DNA of 64,000 nt from Neopestalotiopsis rosae (lineage: Eukaryota; Ascomycota; Sordariomycetes; Amphisphaeriales; Sporocadaceae): the NCBI GenBank assembly GCA_023078685.1, contig JALGAS010000002.1:2232001-2296000 (forward strand), read 5' to 3'. A model generated the notes under the pieces. It was not told the DNA's origin. It worked only from the letters and a program-made list of their open reading frames with translations, and made no database searches. Both the position numbers and the translations under genes were made by a program. This document shows positions 47,101-58,528 of this stretch, one piece after another; the stretch's first letter is position 1; each line of letters opens with the position of its first letter.

Positions 47101-50100
47101 CTAAATGGCAATGAAAAAGTTCTTCTCTCCTTCCTTTGGTTGGACTCTTGCCCTCTCCATGATTGGATCAACACAAGACAGCCTGATCCTCTCTGGCGTC
47201 GCTGGACTCTCGAGCTTGAGAATTCCGTCGTCCTCGCCACCTTCTGCGAGCTCCTTGGCCTTTACACCATAGTCCGCGCGCGCAGACTTGAGAGCATCAC
47301 GGATGGCAAAGAATACTGCACTGCCCATGAACAGAGGAGGCTCGCCGACTCCGCGACTGCGCTGAATGGTGCGGAGGTTCTCCCACGTGACGCCTTTGAG
47401 AAGACGGACGTTGAACTCTTGTGGGATATCACGGAAGCCAGGAATCTTGTAGGCGCCAGGTCCCTTGGTAAATAGGTTACCTGCCATGGGCCCATTGCGA
47501 AGCCACAAGCTTTCTTCCATTGTGAAAAGACCCATACCCTGGACAAAGGCGCCTTCAATTTGTCCATAGTCAATGGACGGGTTGATTGATCTTCCAACAT
47601 CCATCTTGATGTCCGCCCGAAGACATGTCCAAGTTCCAGTCAAGCAGTCCACCTCAACTTCTGCAGCAGTGACACCTTGTGTGAAGTAGAAGAACATCTT
47701 GCCCACGTTCTCTCCCCACGTATAGCCGATTTCAGGTGTCTTGTAGAATCCGTTGGCACTCAGGTTGACACGGTCAAAGTAAGCGGCGTGTGCCAAGTCC
47801 TTCATGGAGGCGTCAGGGCCAAGCTTTTCGCGGTATGGAGCCAGTCGAGCATTGATTTGTTCGCAAGCGTTCCAGATTGCGTAACCGTTGAGATCAGACG
47901 ACGCAGATGCAGCTGTAGCCGATGTGTTTGCCACCGTGTTGGTAGATGTGTCGGAAATGTGTACGTCCTCAAGGGGCACTTTGAGAGCCTCTGCTGCAAT
48001 CATGGACATCTTTGTGTGCAAACCCTGACCCATCTCTGTACCACCGTGTGCAACAAGGACCGATCCATCGTGGTAGATATGTACCAGAGCACCAGCTTGG
48101 TTGAACCAAAGTGCCGTGAAAGAGATACCAAACTTGGTAGGAATCAATGCCAAACCTCGCTTGCGCCACTTGTGTGTAGCGTTGAACTCGGTCACAGCCT
48201 TTCGCCTGTTGTCATAGTCCGACTCTTCTTGTACCTGCTTGTACATGAGTGGCACATGCCAATCTTGGATCTCCTGGTTGAAGTGTGTTTGCTCGTTTGC
48301 TTCGTAAAAGTTGATCCTCCGGAACTCTTCGACCGGCATTCCTAGCCTGTCTGCCACCTCAGACATGTATGATTCAGCAATGAACATACCCTGAGGACCA
48401 CCAAATCCACGGAAGGCCGTGTTGGACATGGTGTTTGTCTTGCAAAGACGGCCACGGACGTGAATGTTGGGAATCTTGTAGCAGCCATCGATATGGGTCA
48501 TGGCACGCTCACAAACAGCAGCACTGAGATCAAATGACCAGCCGGCATTGTTGAAAACGTCAACGTCCAAGGCCTGTATCTTTCCATCCTTGTTGACACC
48601 AACCTTCCACTTGCCGAGGAACGGGTGGCGCTGACCAGACATGACCATGTCTTCATCTCGGTTCAACATGCACCTGACTGGACGGCCGGTCTTTTGGGCT
48701 GCGAGGGCAATAATGGTACTGAGCAACACGCATCTCGTCTCTTTACCACCAAAACCACCACCAAGACGTTTGACACGGGCAACTACCTTGTTGGCTGGGA
48801 TCTGAAGGATCCTGGATGCAAACATTTGACTGCAAATCAGATTAGCAAACATTGGCTCATGTCTTATGTCTGGGGGGTTAGAATCCTCACCTCTCTGTGG
48901 GGTTCTGACTACTGGTCCAGATTTCGAACTCGCCCTCGGGATGGGGAATTGCCAAACACGCGTTGGTCTCAAGATAGAAATGTTCCTGGCCACCCATACG
49001 GGCCACACCGCTGAAAGTGTAGTCACAATCCTTGAAGGCTTCCTCAACATCTCCCTTCTTGATGTACCTAAAGTACTTGTGGAAACTCTCCTTTTCAATG
49101 GCTTCCTCCATGGTGTAAATGGCTGGAAGATTCTCGTACTCGATCTTGACTGCTCGTACACCTTCTGCTGCCTTTGCTTGAGACGTAGCTAGGACAACTG
49201 CGATGGGCTGACCGGCCGTGAAGACTTCATCTTCAGCAAAGAACACATCATCAAAGTTGGGAGCACCCCATTTGTTATCGCTAATGTGGTGAAGATCGTC
49301 CTTATCCACAACATCCACGACTCCTGGGATATCCAGTGCAGCAGAGTAGTCGCGCGAGAGAATCTTGGCGTGTGGGCGAGTTGAGAAGACAATGGCTGCA
49401 CATAGCTCATTCTTTAGAGGTGGAATATCATCCGTGTACTGGGCCTCGCCAGTGACTTGTTTCAAAGCAGCCACGTGATTTGCAGGTTTACCAATGGTAT
49501 CCTTTGCATACTCTGCCGTTGCTTCTCGGTCTTCGTAACCCTTTGACAGCTCTCTCTCAAGCTCTTCAACGGCCTGGCTGTCGCCGTGCGCGCTCTCAAC
49601 CTTGAGGTCTCCTAGCACTTCGTGGTAAAACCTATAGAAGAAACTGAGAGCCAGCGACCTTCTGTACGAAGCCATGCCTCCAGGCACACTGAAGTCCAAG
49701 CTAAAGTCTTGCTCCAGGGCGTTCATGGCTCCCTCCAATGTATCCGGGTGAGCCAACATCTTGCCAATGAGATACTCATTGGTCTTTTTGGCGGCAACAG
49801 TAAACGGGGCCATTCCACCGTAGACCAAGTTTGCGTGCTCCACGGTGCCCTTTTCATCTACAGTCACATGCAGCGCAGCAGTGACAATGGCGATATCGTC
49901 ATCCTTTCTCTTGGCCTGCTTGTAAGCACGATAAAAGTCGCCCTTTTCCTTGGTGATGGGAATCCGAATCGAAGCAATAATGGCATCGGGCTCGAGAGCT
50001 GTTCGTCGATAGCCTTTGAAGAAGCCAGACATGGGGATCTCGGTGGTCTTGCCATAAGATTTTGCAATCAGGACGCAATCAGCTGCCATGAAGCAAGGGT

Positions 50101-51350
50101 TTAAATCGGAAATGGGAGACGCAGTTGCCAGGTTGCCGGCTGGAGTTCCCACGTTTCTGATTTGTCGACCAGCAAAATACTTGAGCTGCTTATACATGGC
50201 CGCAAAGACTTGACCGCGAGCCGGACCATAGTGCTTGATAGCCTCTTGGCATATATTTTCCATGTCTGTAAGAATGACGTTTCCGCCAATCTCCAAGTGG
50301 TCATCCTTGAAGCTGTATCGTCGGAGCTCGGGAATATCGCCCACAAAGACGGAAACCGGATACTTCATAGCCTTGAACTTGACTTCGATCTGGGTTTCCG
50401 TGCTACCACCAATGATTTTGGCATCTGGATATACACTCTTGATTTCAAGAAGCTGCGAAAGTGTGACTGGTCGGTACCATGTTTTTCTCTTGTTGCCAAA
50501 AGCAAGAGGCTTGAACTCGTGCTTCTTTAGTGTCGGTGGAAAGATGAGCTCGGTATCTGGGTTGTACTCGATGAATCCGGGAGGGGTGAACCTCTTGATG
50601 GGCTGACCATCGTCAAGACTCTTGCTCTTGCAGCAGCCACCGCCACTTGCGCCGTTGCCGTTTTCCATGCAACAGCCAGAGCCGCCGTTGGAGCTGGCTT
50701 TACCACACATTCTGTCAACACTGAAAGTCTGGGCGGCATCCAGAATGGGCCTGTATCCTGTGCAGCGACACAAGTTGCCGTCGAAAGCCTCCTCAATGTC
50801 ATGATCCGTAGGAGCATCATTGTTCCTCAACAGGGCGTACAGACTCATGACGATACCCGGGGTGCAGAAACCACACTGGCTTCCATTGCTCTTGGCTATC
50901 CGCTCTTGCGTGGGATGTGGCCTCTTTGTGTTGCCAATTCCCTCAATGGTAATGACATGTTTGCCATCGATACTCGCAATTGGGGCGAGGCAGGCATTGA
51001 CACTGGCATGATATATTTGCTTAGTCGTTGGGTTATATTGGCTGACCACCACTGTACAAGCACCACAACCGCCCTCGGCGCAACCTCTGTACTACGAGTC
51101 AGCAAATGTCATCGTCTTGTTGATAGAAATCTGCATGTTGTCGTATCAACAGTTATGTCTCTACAGTAGATTCTTACAATTTGGTTCCAGTCAGGCCGAC
51201 TCCTCGCAAATACTCTAGCAGCGTGACCTCGGGGTCAATCTCGTCGAGAACGACGCGCGTGCCATTGAGAAAGAATCTGATGGTATCATCAAAGACTGTA
51301 TTGATCGAAGGGGCAGAATCCCGCTCGGGGGAGATGGCGATAGGCGCCAT
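47101..51350 (-). CDS. hxA: Xanthine dehydrogenase (purine hydroxylase I)
   Basis: Three exons (51350-51178, 51086-48891, 48829-47101) encode 1365 residues, the full family length. The introns are 91 and 61 bases with GTAAGA and GTGAGG donors. The N-terminal 2Fe-2S centre uses Cys60, 65, 68 and 90; the second uses CGFC (129-132) and CRC (164-166). The FAD domain includes KIIGGSTETQIEVKFK and GTPAGNLATASPISDLNP. The molybdopterin domain has GGGFGGKE (813-820), AFRGFGGPQG and the catalytic glutamate in GVGEPP at about residue 1286. It oxidises hypoxanthine to xanthine and urate using NAD+, in purine catabolism; it needs Moco, FAD and iron-sulfur clusters. A linker at 185-210 carries five further cysteines including two CC pairs. 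The family is certain; the symbol follows Aspergillus usage. Confidence 0.93.
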
Positions 51351-53087
51351 GTTCCTATTGCCGTTGTGATGATTTTCCAGGAAGATGCGTTACTAAATTC
51401 ACCTGATCATCTCTACGCGAGATAGACAGATAAGACGTTGGCGCAGGTCCTGACGGCGAACGAGTAGGTACCAGTGAGCCGACAAGAAAGTGAGGTGAAT
51501 GTCAAATCAAGCCTCAGCTGGATGAACACGGAAGAAATATCCACTCGACAAGAAGAAAAGTGTTCGAAGAGTATGCAGTATTCACAGATATCTCGATGAT
51601 TACACAACAGAATTGGGGGGGATCTGTTGTCTATCGGTGGGGTGGCAAGGGACGATTGTCTTAAAGCTTCACCTCGAACCGCCAGGTCCCGAGACTGGAG
51701 ACCTAGACTAGAGATGAGATACCAACGGCGGCCGGATCTTGGGTGGGTGGAATGGAGACCGAACCAGCGATGCTGCCAAACCGAACAAAGCTAGGGCTGA
51801 TGAACAGCAGACAAATCAGAAGGGCAGAATAGGTGATTAGGATCTTGGGAGTGGAAGATTGTCCGAATCTTGGTGGTATTCCAGCGGTTCTAGTTCGCAT
51901 GCAGCGACCCTCAGGCGGGGACCTGGGTGCTAATGCGGGCGCTGCCAGAGTCGCTGCCAATCCACCAGGCGGTCAACCACGGACGGCGGCGGGGGGAAAA
52001 CCAATTGAATGCCCCACCAAAAGTGCCCTCAGTTTCGGCCGGCTCCGTTGGTCTCGAGTCGTTTTCATCGGTTTACAGCTCCCGATCAAGGCGACTTCTT
52101 CCAATTTCTGCACTTGATTCAGTCACCTCTTTGCAACCATTTGTGATGATCATCTGCGCCTTCGAGAAGAAGAACAAACATGATTCCATATGTAACTTGG
52201 AGTTTGTGAAGAAAGCAGATATGTATGCGAAGTATGCATAGTCTTGCTGATGGCAGAAGTTCCAAAGTTGAGTGCTGTATCAATCACGTCAGAAATCTGA
52301 TCCAAGCTTGCTCTCACATCAGAACATAAGAATCTTGTCGATAGACAAATGTTGAACGACTCGTATATTGACCGTGTTGAGTGGCACTGAGCGAAGCAGG
52401 GCCTAGCTCCTACATTGCTCGAGTCGATCAAATCACTCTGGAGCAAGGGAGCAAAATCAATCGCAATACGAACGCTCTGAAGATTGCTGTATTCCAATTT
52501 CGAAAAGCAAAACGAAGCCAACATGATCGAGTATTGTACAAAATCAATGGGACCTAACCCGCTCGAGGCAGGATTGTTAACGCCGAACAAGGGCAGAGAC
52601 CAATATCCATCGGCGATAATGAGTTGAGACGACTACTAGTCTATCATTGTAAGCGCCGATGAACTCTCGGCCTTTACCTCGACACCACCATGTATCAAGC
52701 TCAAATATCATCGAAGAGAGACATTGAGCGTTTATTAGTAAAGTCTGCATGTATGAGCTCAGCATGCGGAGCATATCATGCGCTACTCGCGAGTGAGAGG
52801 AACTCCGAAACTCCTTTGGGCATCGTGGCCTTCTCACGATATGAGACGGCCTAAAGTCCAATCATCGGCGTCGGCAATAACTCTGTGTATCTTAGGCAAG
52901 CTACATCTTTGTTCAAAGTTCATACAGCTGCCAGTCTGTTGGATCGCCTGAATTATATCCAGCTATGGAGATATCTCGTTCCTAGCATGACAACCTGGAT
53001 GTGTATATATATGGCAATGCCCATCAGAAGTAGTTGAGCTGAAAATATCATCGCTGCAGAGCAACTTTCCAGTAGATCTCAGAGAAA
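51351..53087. other. Divergent intergenic region, xanthine dehydrogenase / ketoreductase
   Basis: About 1.7 kb between two divergent start codons. It must contain both promoters; the length would suit nitrogen (GATA factor) and purine-specific control, and several GATA cores are visible, but I have not shown clustering. ORFs here (for example 52150-52590) have no support. Confidence 0.45.
53004..53012 (+). promoter_or_regulatory. TATA box of the ketoreductase gene
   Basis: TATATATAT, 76-84 bases before the ATG at 53088; a well-placed fungal TATA element. Confidence 0.5.
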
Positions 53088-54194
53088 ATGGCTTCCACAT
53101 CCTCAAAGCGAGTCCTCTTAACCGGGGCCAACGGCTACCTGGCACAGCACATCCTATCTCAGCTGCTCTCGGCCGGACACTCGGTCCGGGGCGTAGTCCG
53201 CAGCTCGTCCAAGGTATCGCAGCTGCGTGCCTCCCCAGCCTTCTCCTCGTACCCGGCATCACAGCTCGACTTTGCCGTGGTGGCCGACATCACGGCCCCG
53301 GGGGCCTTTGACGCGGCGCTGCGGTCGGAGCCGCCCTTTGACTGGGTGATTCACACGGCCTCACCCTTCAACTACCGCAAGGCGGCCGAGGCGGCCGGCG
53401 CGTCCAATGCCGACAACTTTCTCGACCCGGCCATCAAGGGCACGACCGAGATCCTCTCGGGCGTGGCGCGCGTCGCGCCGGACACGGTTCGCCGGGTCGT
53501 CTTTACCTCGTCCACCGCGGCCGTCTTCAACTGGGAAAAGGGCAACCCGCTCGTGACGCAGCCGGCCCGCGTCTTTACGGGCGCGGACTGGAACCCCATC
53601 TCGCGCGAGGAAGGGCTGACGACCACCACCGCCGTGCGGGCCTACCAGGCCTCCAAGACGTACGCTGAGAGGGCGGCGTGGGAGTTTGTCGAGACGCGAA
53701 AGCCCGGGTTCGACCTCGTCGCGCTCAACCCGCCCATGATCTACGGGCCGCTGCTCGACCCCGACCAGCTGTCGGGCCCGCACGATCTCAACCAGTCGAC
53801 GTGGAACATCTACTCCCAGCTCCTCGACCCCCACCACAAGAGCACGGATCCGGTGCCGCCCACCGGCTCGCATCTATACGTCGACGTCCGTGATGTTGCG
53901 CGGGCGCACCTGCTGGCCGCGAGCACTCCCGAGGCTGGCGGCAAGCGCTTCGTGCTCTGCGCCGGGGAGATGAGCATGCAGAGGATTGCCAACATCCTCC
54001 GCGCGGCCCTGCCGGAGAAGCAGGATACTGTGCCAAGGGGGAGTCCAGACGCCTGGAAGATGGAAGAAGGGAGATTCACTGCTAGTAGTGCCGATGCCAA
54101 GAATATCCTTGGCCTCGAGTTCAGGAACCCAGAGTCAACCATTGAGGATATGGGAAGACAAATGGTTGCACTGGAGAAGAAAAGTGCACATTGA
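53088..54194 (+). CDS. GRE2-type NADPH-dependent ketoreductase / methylglyoxal reductase-like extended SDR
   Basis: A single-exon gene of 368 residues in the extended short-chain dehydrogenase family (dihydroflavonol-4-reductase/Gre2 group). The N-terminal TGANGYLAQHI (12-22) is the nucleotide-binding GxxGxxA motif; the nearby VVRSSSK suits NADPH. DWVIHTASPF, VVFTSSTAAV (catalytic serine region, about 141-143) and YQASK (Tyr186, Lys190) complete the active site. LNPPMIYGPLL and HLYVDVRDVARAHL are family signatures. Gre2-like enzymes reduce methylglyoxal, isovaleraldehyde and many ketones, and related ones act in secondary metabolism, so the substrate is open. It is a cytosolic enzyme with no targeting signal. 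It is convergent with RTT106. The GC-rich third positions match its neighbours, giving no sign of recent transfer. Confidence 0.88.
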   Translation: MASTSSKRVLLTGANGYLAQHILSQLLSAGHSVRGVVRSSSKVSQLRASPAFSSYPASQLDFAVVADITAPGAFDAALRSEPPFDWVIHTASPFNYRKAAEAAGASNADNFLDPAIKGTTEILSGVARVAPDTVRRVVFTSSTAAVFNWEKGNPLVTQPARVFTGADWNPISREEGLTTTTAVRAYQASKTYAERAAWEFVETRKPGFDLVALNPPMIYGPLLDPDQLSGPHDLNQSTWNIYSQLLDPHHKSTDPVPPTGSHLYVDVRDVARAHLLAASTPEAGGKRFVLCAGEMSMQRIANILRAALPEKQDTVPRGSPDAWKMEEGRFTASSADAKNILGLEFRNPESTIEDMGRQMVALEKKSAH

Positions 54195-54573
54195 GTGATG
54201 GATAGGGGGGTTCCCCCTGGCCTGGTTGCTTATTCACTATCACCACTACAATATGATGAGATCCAGTGTGTTTGGAGTAAAATCGATTTTCGATCAAGGA
54301 GTGATAAATACATGAATGAATCATTCATCTACCTCGAAACGGATGATAGTGAAGTAAGCCTGCCCGCCAGCGTTCTAGCTTGAGGGTGCGTGATTATTTC
54401 TCACTCGAGTTGATGTAACCAGAATTGTCCAAATTCAATATCAGATAGTCGCGGTGCCCATAGAATGCTCTGGTATTTTGCCTCTGGACAACCAGGGAAA
54501 TAAATTCAGGCCAAATTACTCCCCTTCCAGTCGTGAAAGTCGTCAAAATCTATGATACAATCTAAGTAGGAGT
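54195..54573. other. Convergent 3' intergenic region
   Basis: Shared 3' flank of the ketoreductase and RTT106 genes; no gene or clear terminator motif recognised. Confidence 0.5.
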
Positions 54574-55935
54574 CTAATCCTCATCCTCGGCAGCACCGTC
54601 CATCTCCTCATCATCTTCGCCATCCTCCCCTGCATCATCATCGTCGTCGTCATCGTCAGAATCATCATCATCACTGCCAGAACCCTCGCTCTCTCCGTCG
54701 GAGCCCGGATCGTAGTCTTCCTCATCTTCTTCGTCGTCGTCTCCCCAGAGGTCAGTCTTTTGAAGCTCTGCCAGGCCGACACCAGGTGCTGCTGCGTCGT
54801 CTTCATCACCATTTTCGGCATCTGCTCCCTTCTTGCCTTTACCGTTCTCTGCGAGCTCCTTCTTGGCCTTGCGCTGGTCGGCCATACTCCTGTCCTGCAG
54901 TCCCTTGCGCATCACATAGTTCTCGCTGATGCCGTTGTAGTCCTCCTGATCCAGCATGGCAAACTCGACCTCTTCGGTTGCCTCTTCGTCGCCGCCTTCT
55001 TTTGTGAAGATTTCTACCACCATATTAAAGGTGCGCTGCAGGACGCTCGTGTAGCTAATAGCCGCGATGCGGTCCACTGGAATGAAGAGCAAGGGCTTCT
55101 TGAAAGCCCAGAGTATGCCATTTTCGAGGAAGAATAGGAAGCCGTCCTTGGATCCCCGGTGTGCCGCCACGTGGACGGCCTTCTCCTTTGGCCGATGTGC
55201 CTGCCGTACGTTGCTATGGAACTTTGACGGGTCTGCCTCTTCGATTTGCACATTGGGGGCTCTGGCGTTCAGACACATCTTGATCGCCCAGGTGAATAGT
55301 TGCTTGTACGAGTCGGAAACAGCCTGTGCCGCGGAAGCGTTCTTGCCACCGATCGAACCTGGCTTGGGCGCAGTGGCGCCAATCGTGAATACAAGAGGCT
55401 CGGCGGCCGTTGAAGGGCTGTCCTTGGAGAGCGACGCCAAGGCTGAGCCTCGGGGGAGGAGGACGTAGTTGTATTGCACTTGAGCCTTTTCGGGCACAGG
55501 CAGGCAAAAGACGTATTCAAAGTCTTTCCAAGCGTATGTAATGGTCGGGATCGGAGCTGTAGTGTTGGGCGCCTTGGCGTAAATGTGGTGTGCCGTAAAG
55601 CATAGTTCGAACTTTTTGCGCTGGGGAATCGAGACGGAGATGTCCTTGATCTCTAGCAAGACATCCTCGCTCGCAACGTCTACACTGGGCGCAGCAGCTC
55701 CATTGGAGGAGGAAGCTGTGCTGCCATTTTGGTCAATGTCGACTCGCCGCCGCTTGAGGGCAGGCTGCTCTTCTGCTGCTGATTCGCCGCCCGTCTGCTC
55801 GTAGACGTAGTTGACAATGTCGTTGAAGAGCTTCACTCGGCTCGGGGTGTCGGCTTCTTTTTGGATGCCCTTGAGAATGTCGGGCCTCGACTTGAAGACG
55901 GCGCTTAGCTTCTGGGAGTCAAGCCCGCTTGACAT
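54574..55935 (-). CDS. RTT106: Histone chaperone Rtt106
   Basis: A single-exon gene of 453 residues. The N-terminus DSQKLSAVFKSRPDILKGI is the conserved Rtt106 dimerisation region. Two pleckstrin-like domains follow: the first (about 90-215) with KFELCFTAHHIYAKAP and TYAWKDFEYVFCLPVPE; the second (about 245-350) with AAHRGSKDGFLFFLENGILW and FIPVDRIAAISYTSVLQRTF, the surface that binds H3 K56-acetylated histone. The tail is a long acidic Asp/Glu/Ser stretch typical of histone chaperones. Known role: deposition of new H3-H4 in replication-coupled nucleosome assembly and in heterochromatin silencing. The start is the first ATG, 55935. The frame stays open for a further 41 codons upstream (to 56058) without an ATG, so that part is taken as 5' UTR. 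Divergent from MRP10. Confidence 0.92.
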   Translation of the reverse strand: MSSGLDSQKLSAVFKSRPDILKGIQKEADTPSRVKLFNDIVNYVYEQTGGESAAEEQPALKRRRVDIDQNGSTASSSNGAAAPSVDVASEDVLLEIKDISVSIPQRKKFELCFTAHHIYAKAPNTTAPIPTITYAWKDFEYVFCLPVPEKAQVQYNYVLLPRGSALASLSKDSPSTAAEPLVFTIGATAPKPGSIGGKNASAAQAVSDSYKQLFTWAIKMCLNARAPNVQIEEADPSKFHSNVRQAHRPKEKAVHVAAHRGSKDGFLFFLENGILWAFKKPLLFIPVDRIAAISYTSVLQRTFNMVVEIFTKEGGDEEATEEVEFAMLDQEDYNGISENYVMRKGLQDRSMADQRKAKKELAENGKGKKGADAENGDEDDAAAPGVGLAELQKTDLWGDDDEEDEEDYDPGSDGESEGSGSDDDDSDDDDDDDDAGEDGEDDEEMDGAAEDED

Positions 55936-56850
55936 TTTCGAGCGTGGCGCCAGCTTTGCGACGGCTGCAGGTTCGTGTACAAAAACGTCGTTGTTCGGAT
56001 CCGAATCTGTAAAGTCGAGGTCGGTAGAAGGATGATTGTCTTGCGATTGCAATTGCACGCGGTTTGTAGGCGAACAAAAAAGTTTATGTTGTTAATTTGG
56101 GGTTTGGAAAACTGAACATCCACCCAAGCAAGCCTGTCGTCATTGGAGCTTGATATATTTTATTCACAATTGATCCCTGGCGTCCTAAAGGTAGAATGCA
56201 CGGCCCCTAATGCGCCTATCAAGTCTTGATTAGATACCTAGTCGCTACCAAGTCGCGTGCTTCAGACTCTAAGAGCAGATACTCCGAGACAAGATATTTG
56301 ATGGCAGTATAATTGTACATTTCCAGACTTCCAATTGTAATACAAAATCTCAACGAGGACAAGCTCTTGGTTTTCAATCTAGCCAAAACCAGTTCTAGTA
56401 GGGCGCATCTAAGGAACCAAGAGAGATTCAATGTATTGTATCGCCCAGATTCCAAGGTCTACTTACACGGCAAGTTATTCTGCCCAACGTTTGTAATTTT
56501 ACAAAAGTCCAATTACGCTTAAGGAGAGGTCTAAAAAATTGCCTGATTCAAATCTAGAGGGAAGCCGTCTTTTACAATCCTAGAAAAGGAAAACATACTG
56601 ACTGGTTACTTACGTGTAAGAGCACAACATGGTATTGACGCTCGAAGATGATAAATATGGTCCAATCAAAAGGCTTTCGCGGCACTAGAAGCACAGACCA
56701 GCGACTCCCCCAATCGGCGCATCGGAACAGCGCGCAAGCATCAGGTCCCTCGAAGCTAAGATTTTTGTAAAGCTTCAAATCTGGAGCAGAGCCGGCAACT
56801 GATTCAATTCCCTTCACGCCTCACCAGTACGCGCACTTCCTACATCCAAA
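55936..56850. promoter_or_regulatory. Divergent intergenic region, RTT106 / MRP10
   Basis: About 900 bases between two divergent housekeeping genes. AT-rich in the middle; short ORFs at 56219-56522 on both strands have no support. Confidence 0.5.
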
Positions 56851-57253
56851 ATGACTGGAACGCACAAGCCCATGCGCCTGCCGCCGCTCAAGGTCCTGCG
56901 CGTCAAGAACCCCAACCGTCAGAGCGAGCAGCCGTGCATGGCCATCATGTCCTCGGTCCTCGGTGAGTCTTGGTTGCTTTCCTTCGATTGATTGATTCGC
57001 ACTCACGGCCGATACCTCTCTATCCGTATTATCACTGGGCTTGATCTGGAGAATATCTATTTGCTAACCTGGACCTACCCGAAAAACAGCATGCTGGGCT
57101 TCGGCAGGATACAACACGGCCGGTTGCGCACAGATGGAGCAGGCCCTTCGAGCGTGTATGGACGGCCCACAGCCCTCGCAGGGTCGGAGGAGCGAGATCA
57201 ACTACCACTTGTCGAGATTCCAAGCGAGAGTTTCCGGTGTCAAGAAGCCATAA
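56851..57253 (+). CDS. MRP10: Mitochondrial small ribosomal subunit protein Mrp10 (twin CX9C)
   Basis: Two exons (56851-56962 and 57090-57253) encode 91 residues across a 127-base intron (GTGAGT donor, CAG acceptor). The gene is easily missed because neither exon is long. The start MTGTHKPMRLPPLKVLRVKN and the following NRQSEQPCMAIMSSVLACW are characteristic of fungal Mrp10. The cysteines form two CX9C pairs, C-MAIMSSVLA-C and C-AQMEQALRA-C, the fold oxidised by Mia40 (CHCH domain). The C-terminal GRRSEINYHLSRFQARVSG fits the family. Mrp10 is a component of the mitochondrial 37S ribosomal subunit. Joining the exons puts the second cysteine of the first pair at the splice site (A-C-W), so both motifs depend on correct splicing. 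High confidence. Confidence 0.93.
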
Positions 57254-57857
57254 GAGAGGCAGACAAGGGAAAAGGGGGGCAGAGAGACTGGGTGCAAGGA
57301 GGCAGAAAAGCCGAGACGAAGCTGGCTTATTTATTTTGGCTGTCAATTTTGCAACCCAGCGAAAATGTCTCGGTAGCAAAGCTGAGAGGAACCGACTGGA
57401 TGGGCAGTACGGGACCAACAAAGAAAGGGCAGAGGGCGTGAACATGCACAGCCATCATGAGCAATCACGGGCGTGGAGAAGAATCGCCATGACAAACAAT
57501 GCGAGGAATCCGCAAACTTCTCTACGCCTAGGCCCAACGCGATCCTCGCCCCCAAATATTGTACGATTATCCGACGACAACGGCAGATTACAGAGGGAAT
57601 CATGGTTTTTGGCGTTCTTGATTTGAAAAGACAGCAAGGCCCGGATACTTTTGCACGGGGAATCTTGGTCCATTGAACGTACCCTGTATAATTTTCTTGT
57701 ACAAATGGAACATTAGAAAAAGAAACAGTAAAAACAAACATATCACATCAACGATTGAGTTCCGCGATTATCAGATCTAATGCAATCCGCTAGAAGTTAT
57801 ATTCATAGATGCTTCTTCTATCCACCTCCATCCTGACCTACGGCATGAACTTGCCCT
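57254..57857. other. Convergent 3' intergenic region
   Basis: About 600 bases between the 3' ends of MRP10 and the secreted-protein gene. Purine-rich; ORFs on both strands are without support. Confidence 0.5.
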
Positions 57858-58528
57858 TCAGCACAAGCACGGCAGGTGTATGGTCTGATAGTTGCTGCAA
57901 TTCGCTCCGCTAGGCACGTCACTCCCAGTCTGGAGGTAGATCTGCCAGTACGAATCGTCCAATTGGCAAGCCAGGAAATTGAGCTCTGAAGATGGCAAAC
58001 GGTCAGTGTTATGACACAAAACAAACAAGATCCAAATAGCAAGGAAAACTCACGTCTCCCCCAGGTACTGCCCGTAGTGGTGATGATGGTATCGCCCTCG
58101 AGCCCCCACGCCGTCGTATTGGCCGTCTCGCCCAGCATGAGCGTCTTGTAGCTCGTGCTGTCCGATCCCACGTTCAGGTAGCGCGTCGTGTTGGTGCTCT
58201 CAATGGTGCCGTTGACGTCAAAGTACTCGGACGAAGACTCGGGGCCCATGACGGCAATCGATGCTGTGTTGTTGGTGGGGTTTTGTCGTCAGCTTTGAAG
58301 AATGACTCTTGTCTAACTTCTCCCTCTTCTTTTCTCCTCTTTCTCCGCTCCCTCCTTCTCCCACTGATCTCATCTTGGTCGTGAATCTCTTATATTTATT
58401 TGCTACTTACGATCGGATGGATATGACTGAAGATAGTAGTGATATATCGGATCCGATACACTGCGGATCTGGTACGATTTGGCCGCGGCCAGGGTGGCAA
58501 ATAACAAGACAGGCACTGTCGTCAACAT
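57858..58528 (-). CDS. Small secreted protein, orphan, 151 residues
   Basis: Three exons (58528-58411, 58263-58054, 57985-57858) encode 151 residues. Introns have GTAAGT and GTGAGT donors and CACAG and TTCAG acceptors, and both are phase 1; all exons close in frame. The start MLTTVPVLLFATLAAAKSYQ is a clear signal peptide, probably cut after AAA or AKS. The mature protein is rich in Ser/Thr/Tyr and has several N-glycosylation sequons (NGT, two NTT, NCS). Four cysteines are seen, all in the last exon (LACQ, ANCSN and the final LPCLC). Segments such as TRYLNVGSDSTSYKTLML and AWGLEGDTIITTTGST suggest a beta-rich fold. I recognise no family; a cell-wall or secreted effector-like protein is a guess. 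Long-ORF searches miss it because the exons lie in different frames. Confidence 0.75.
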
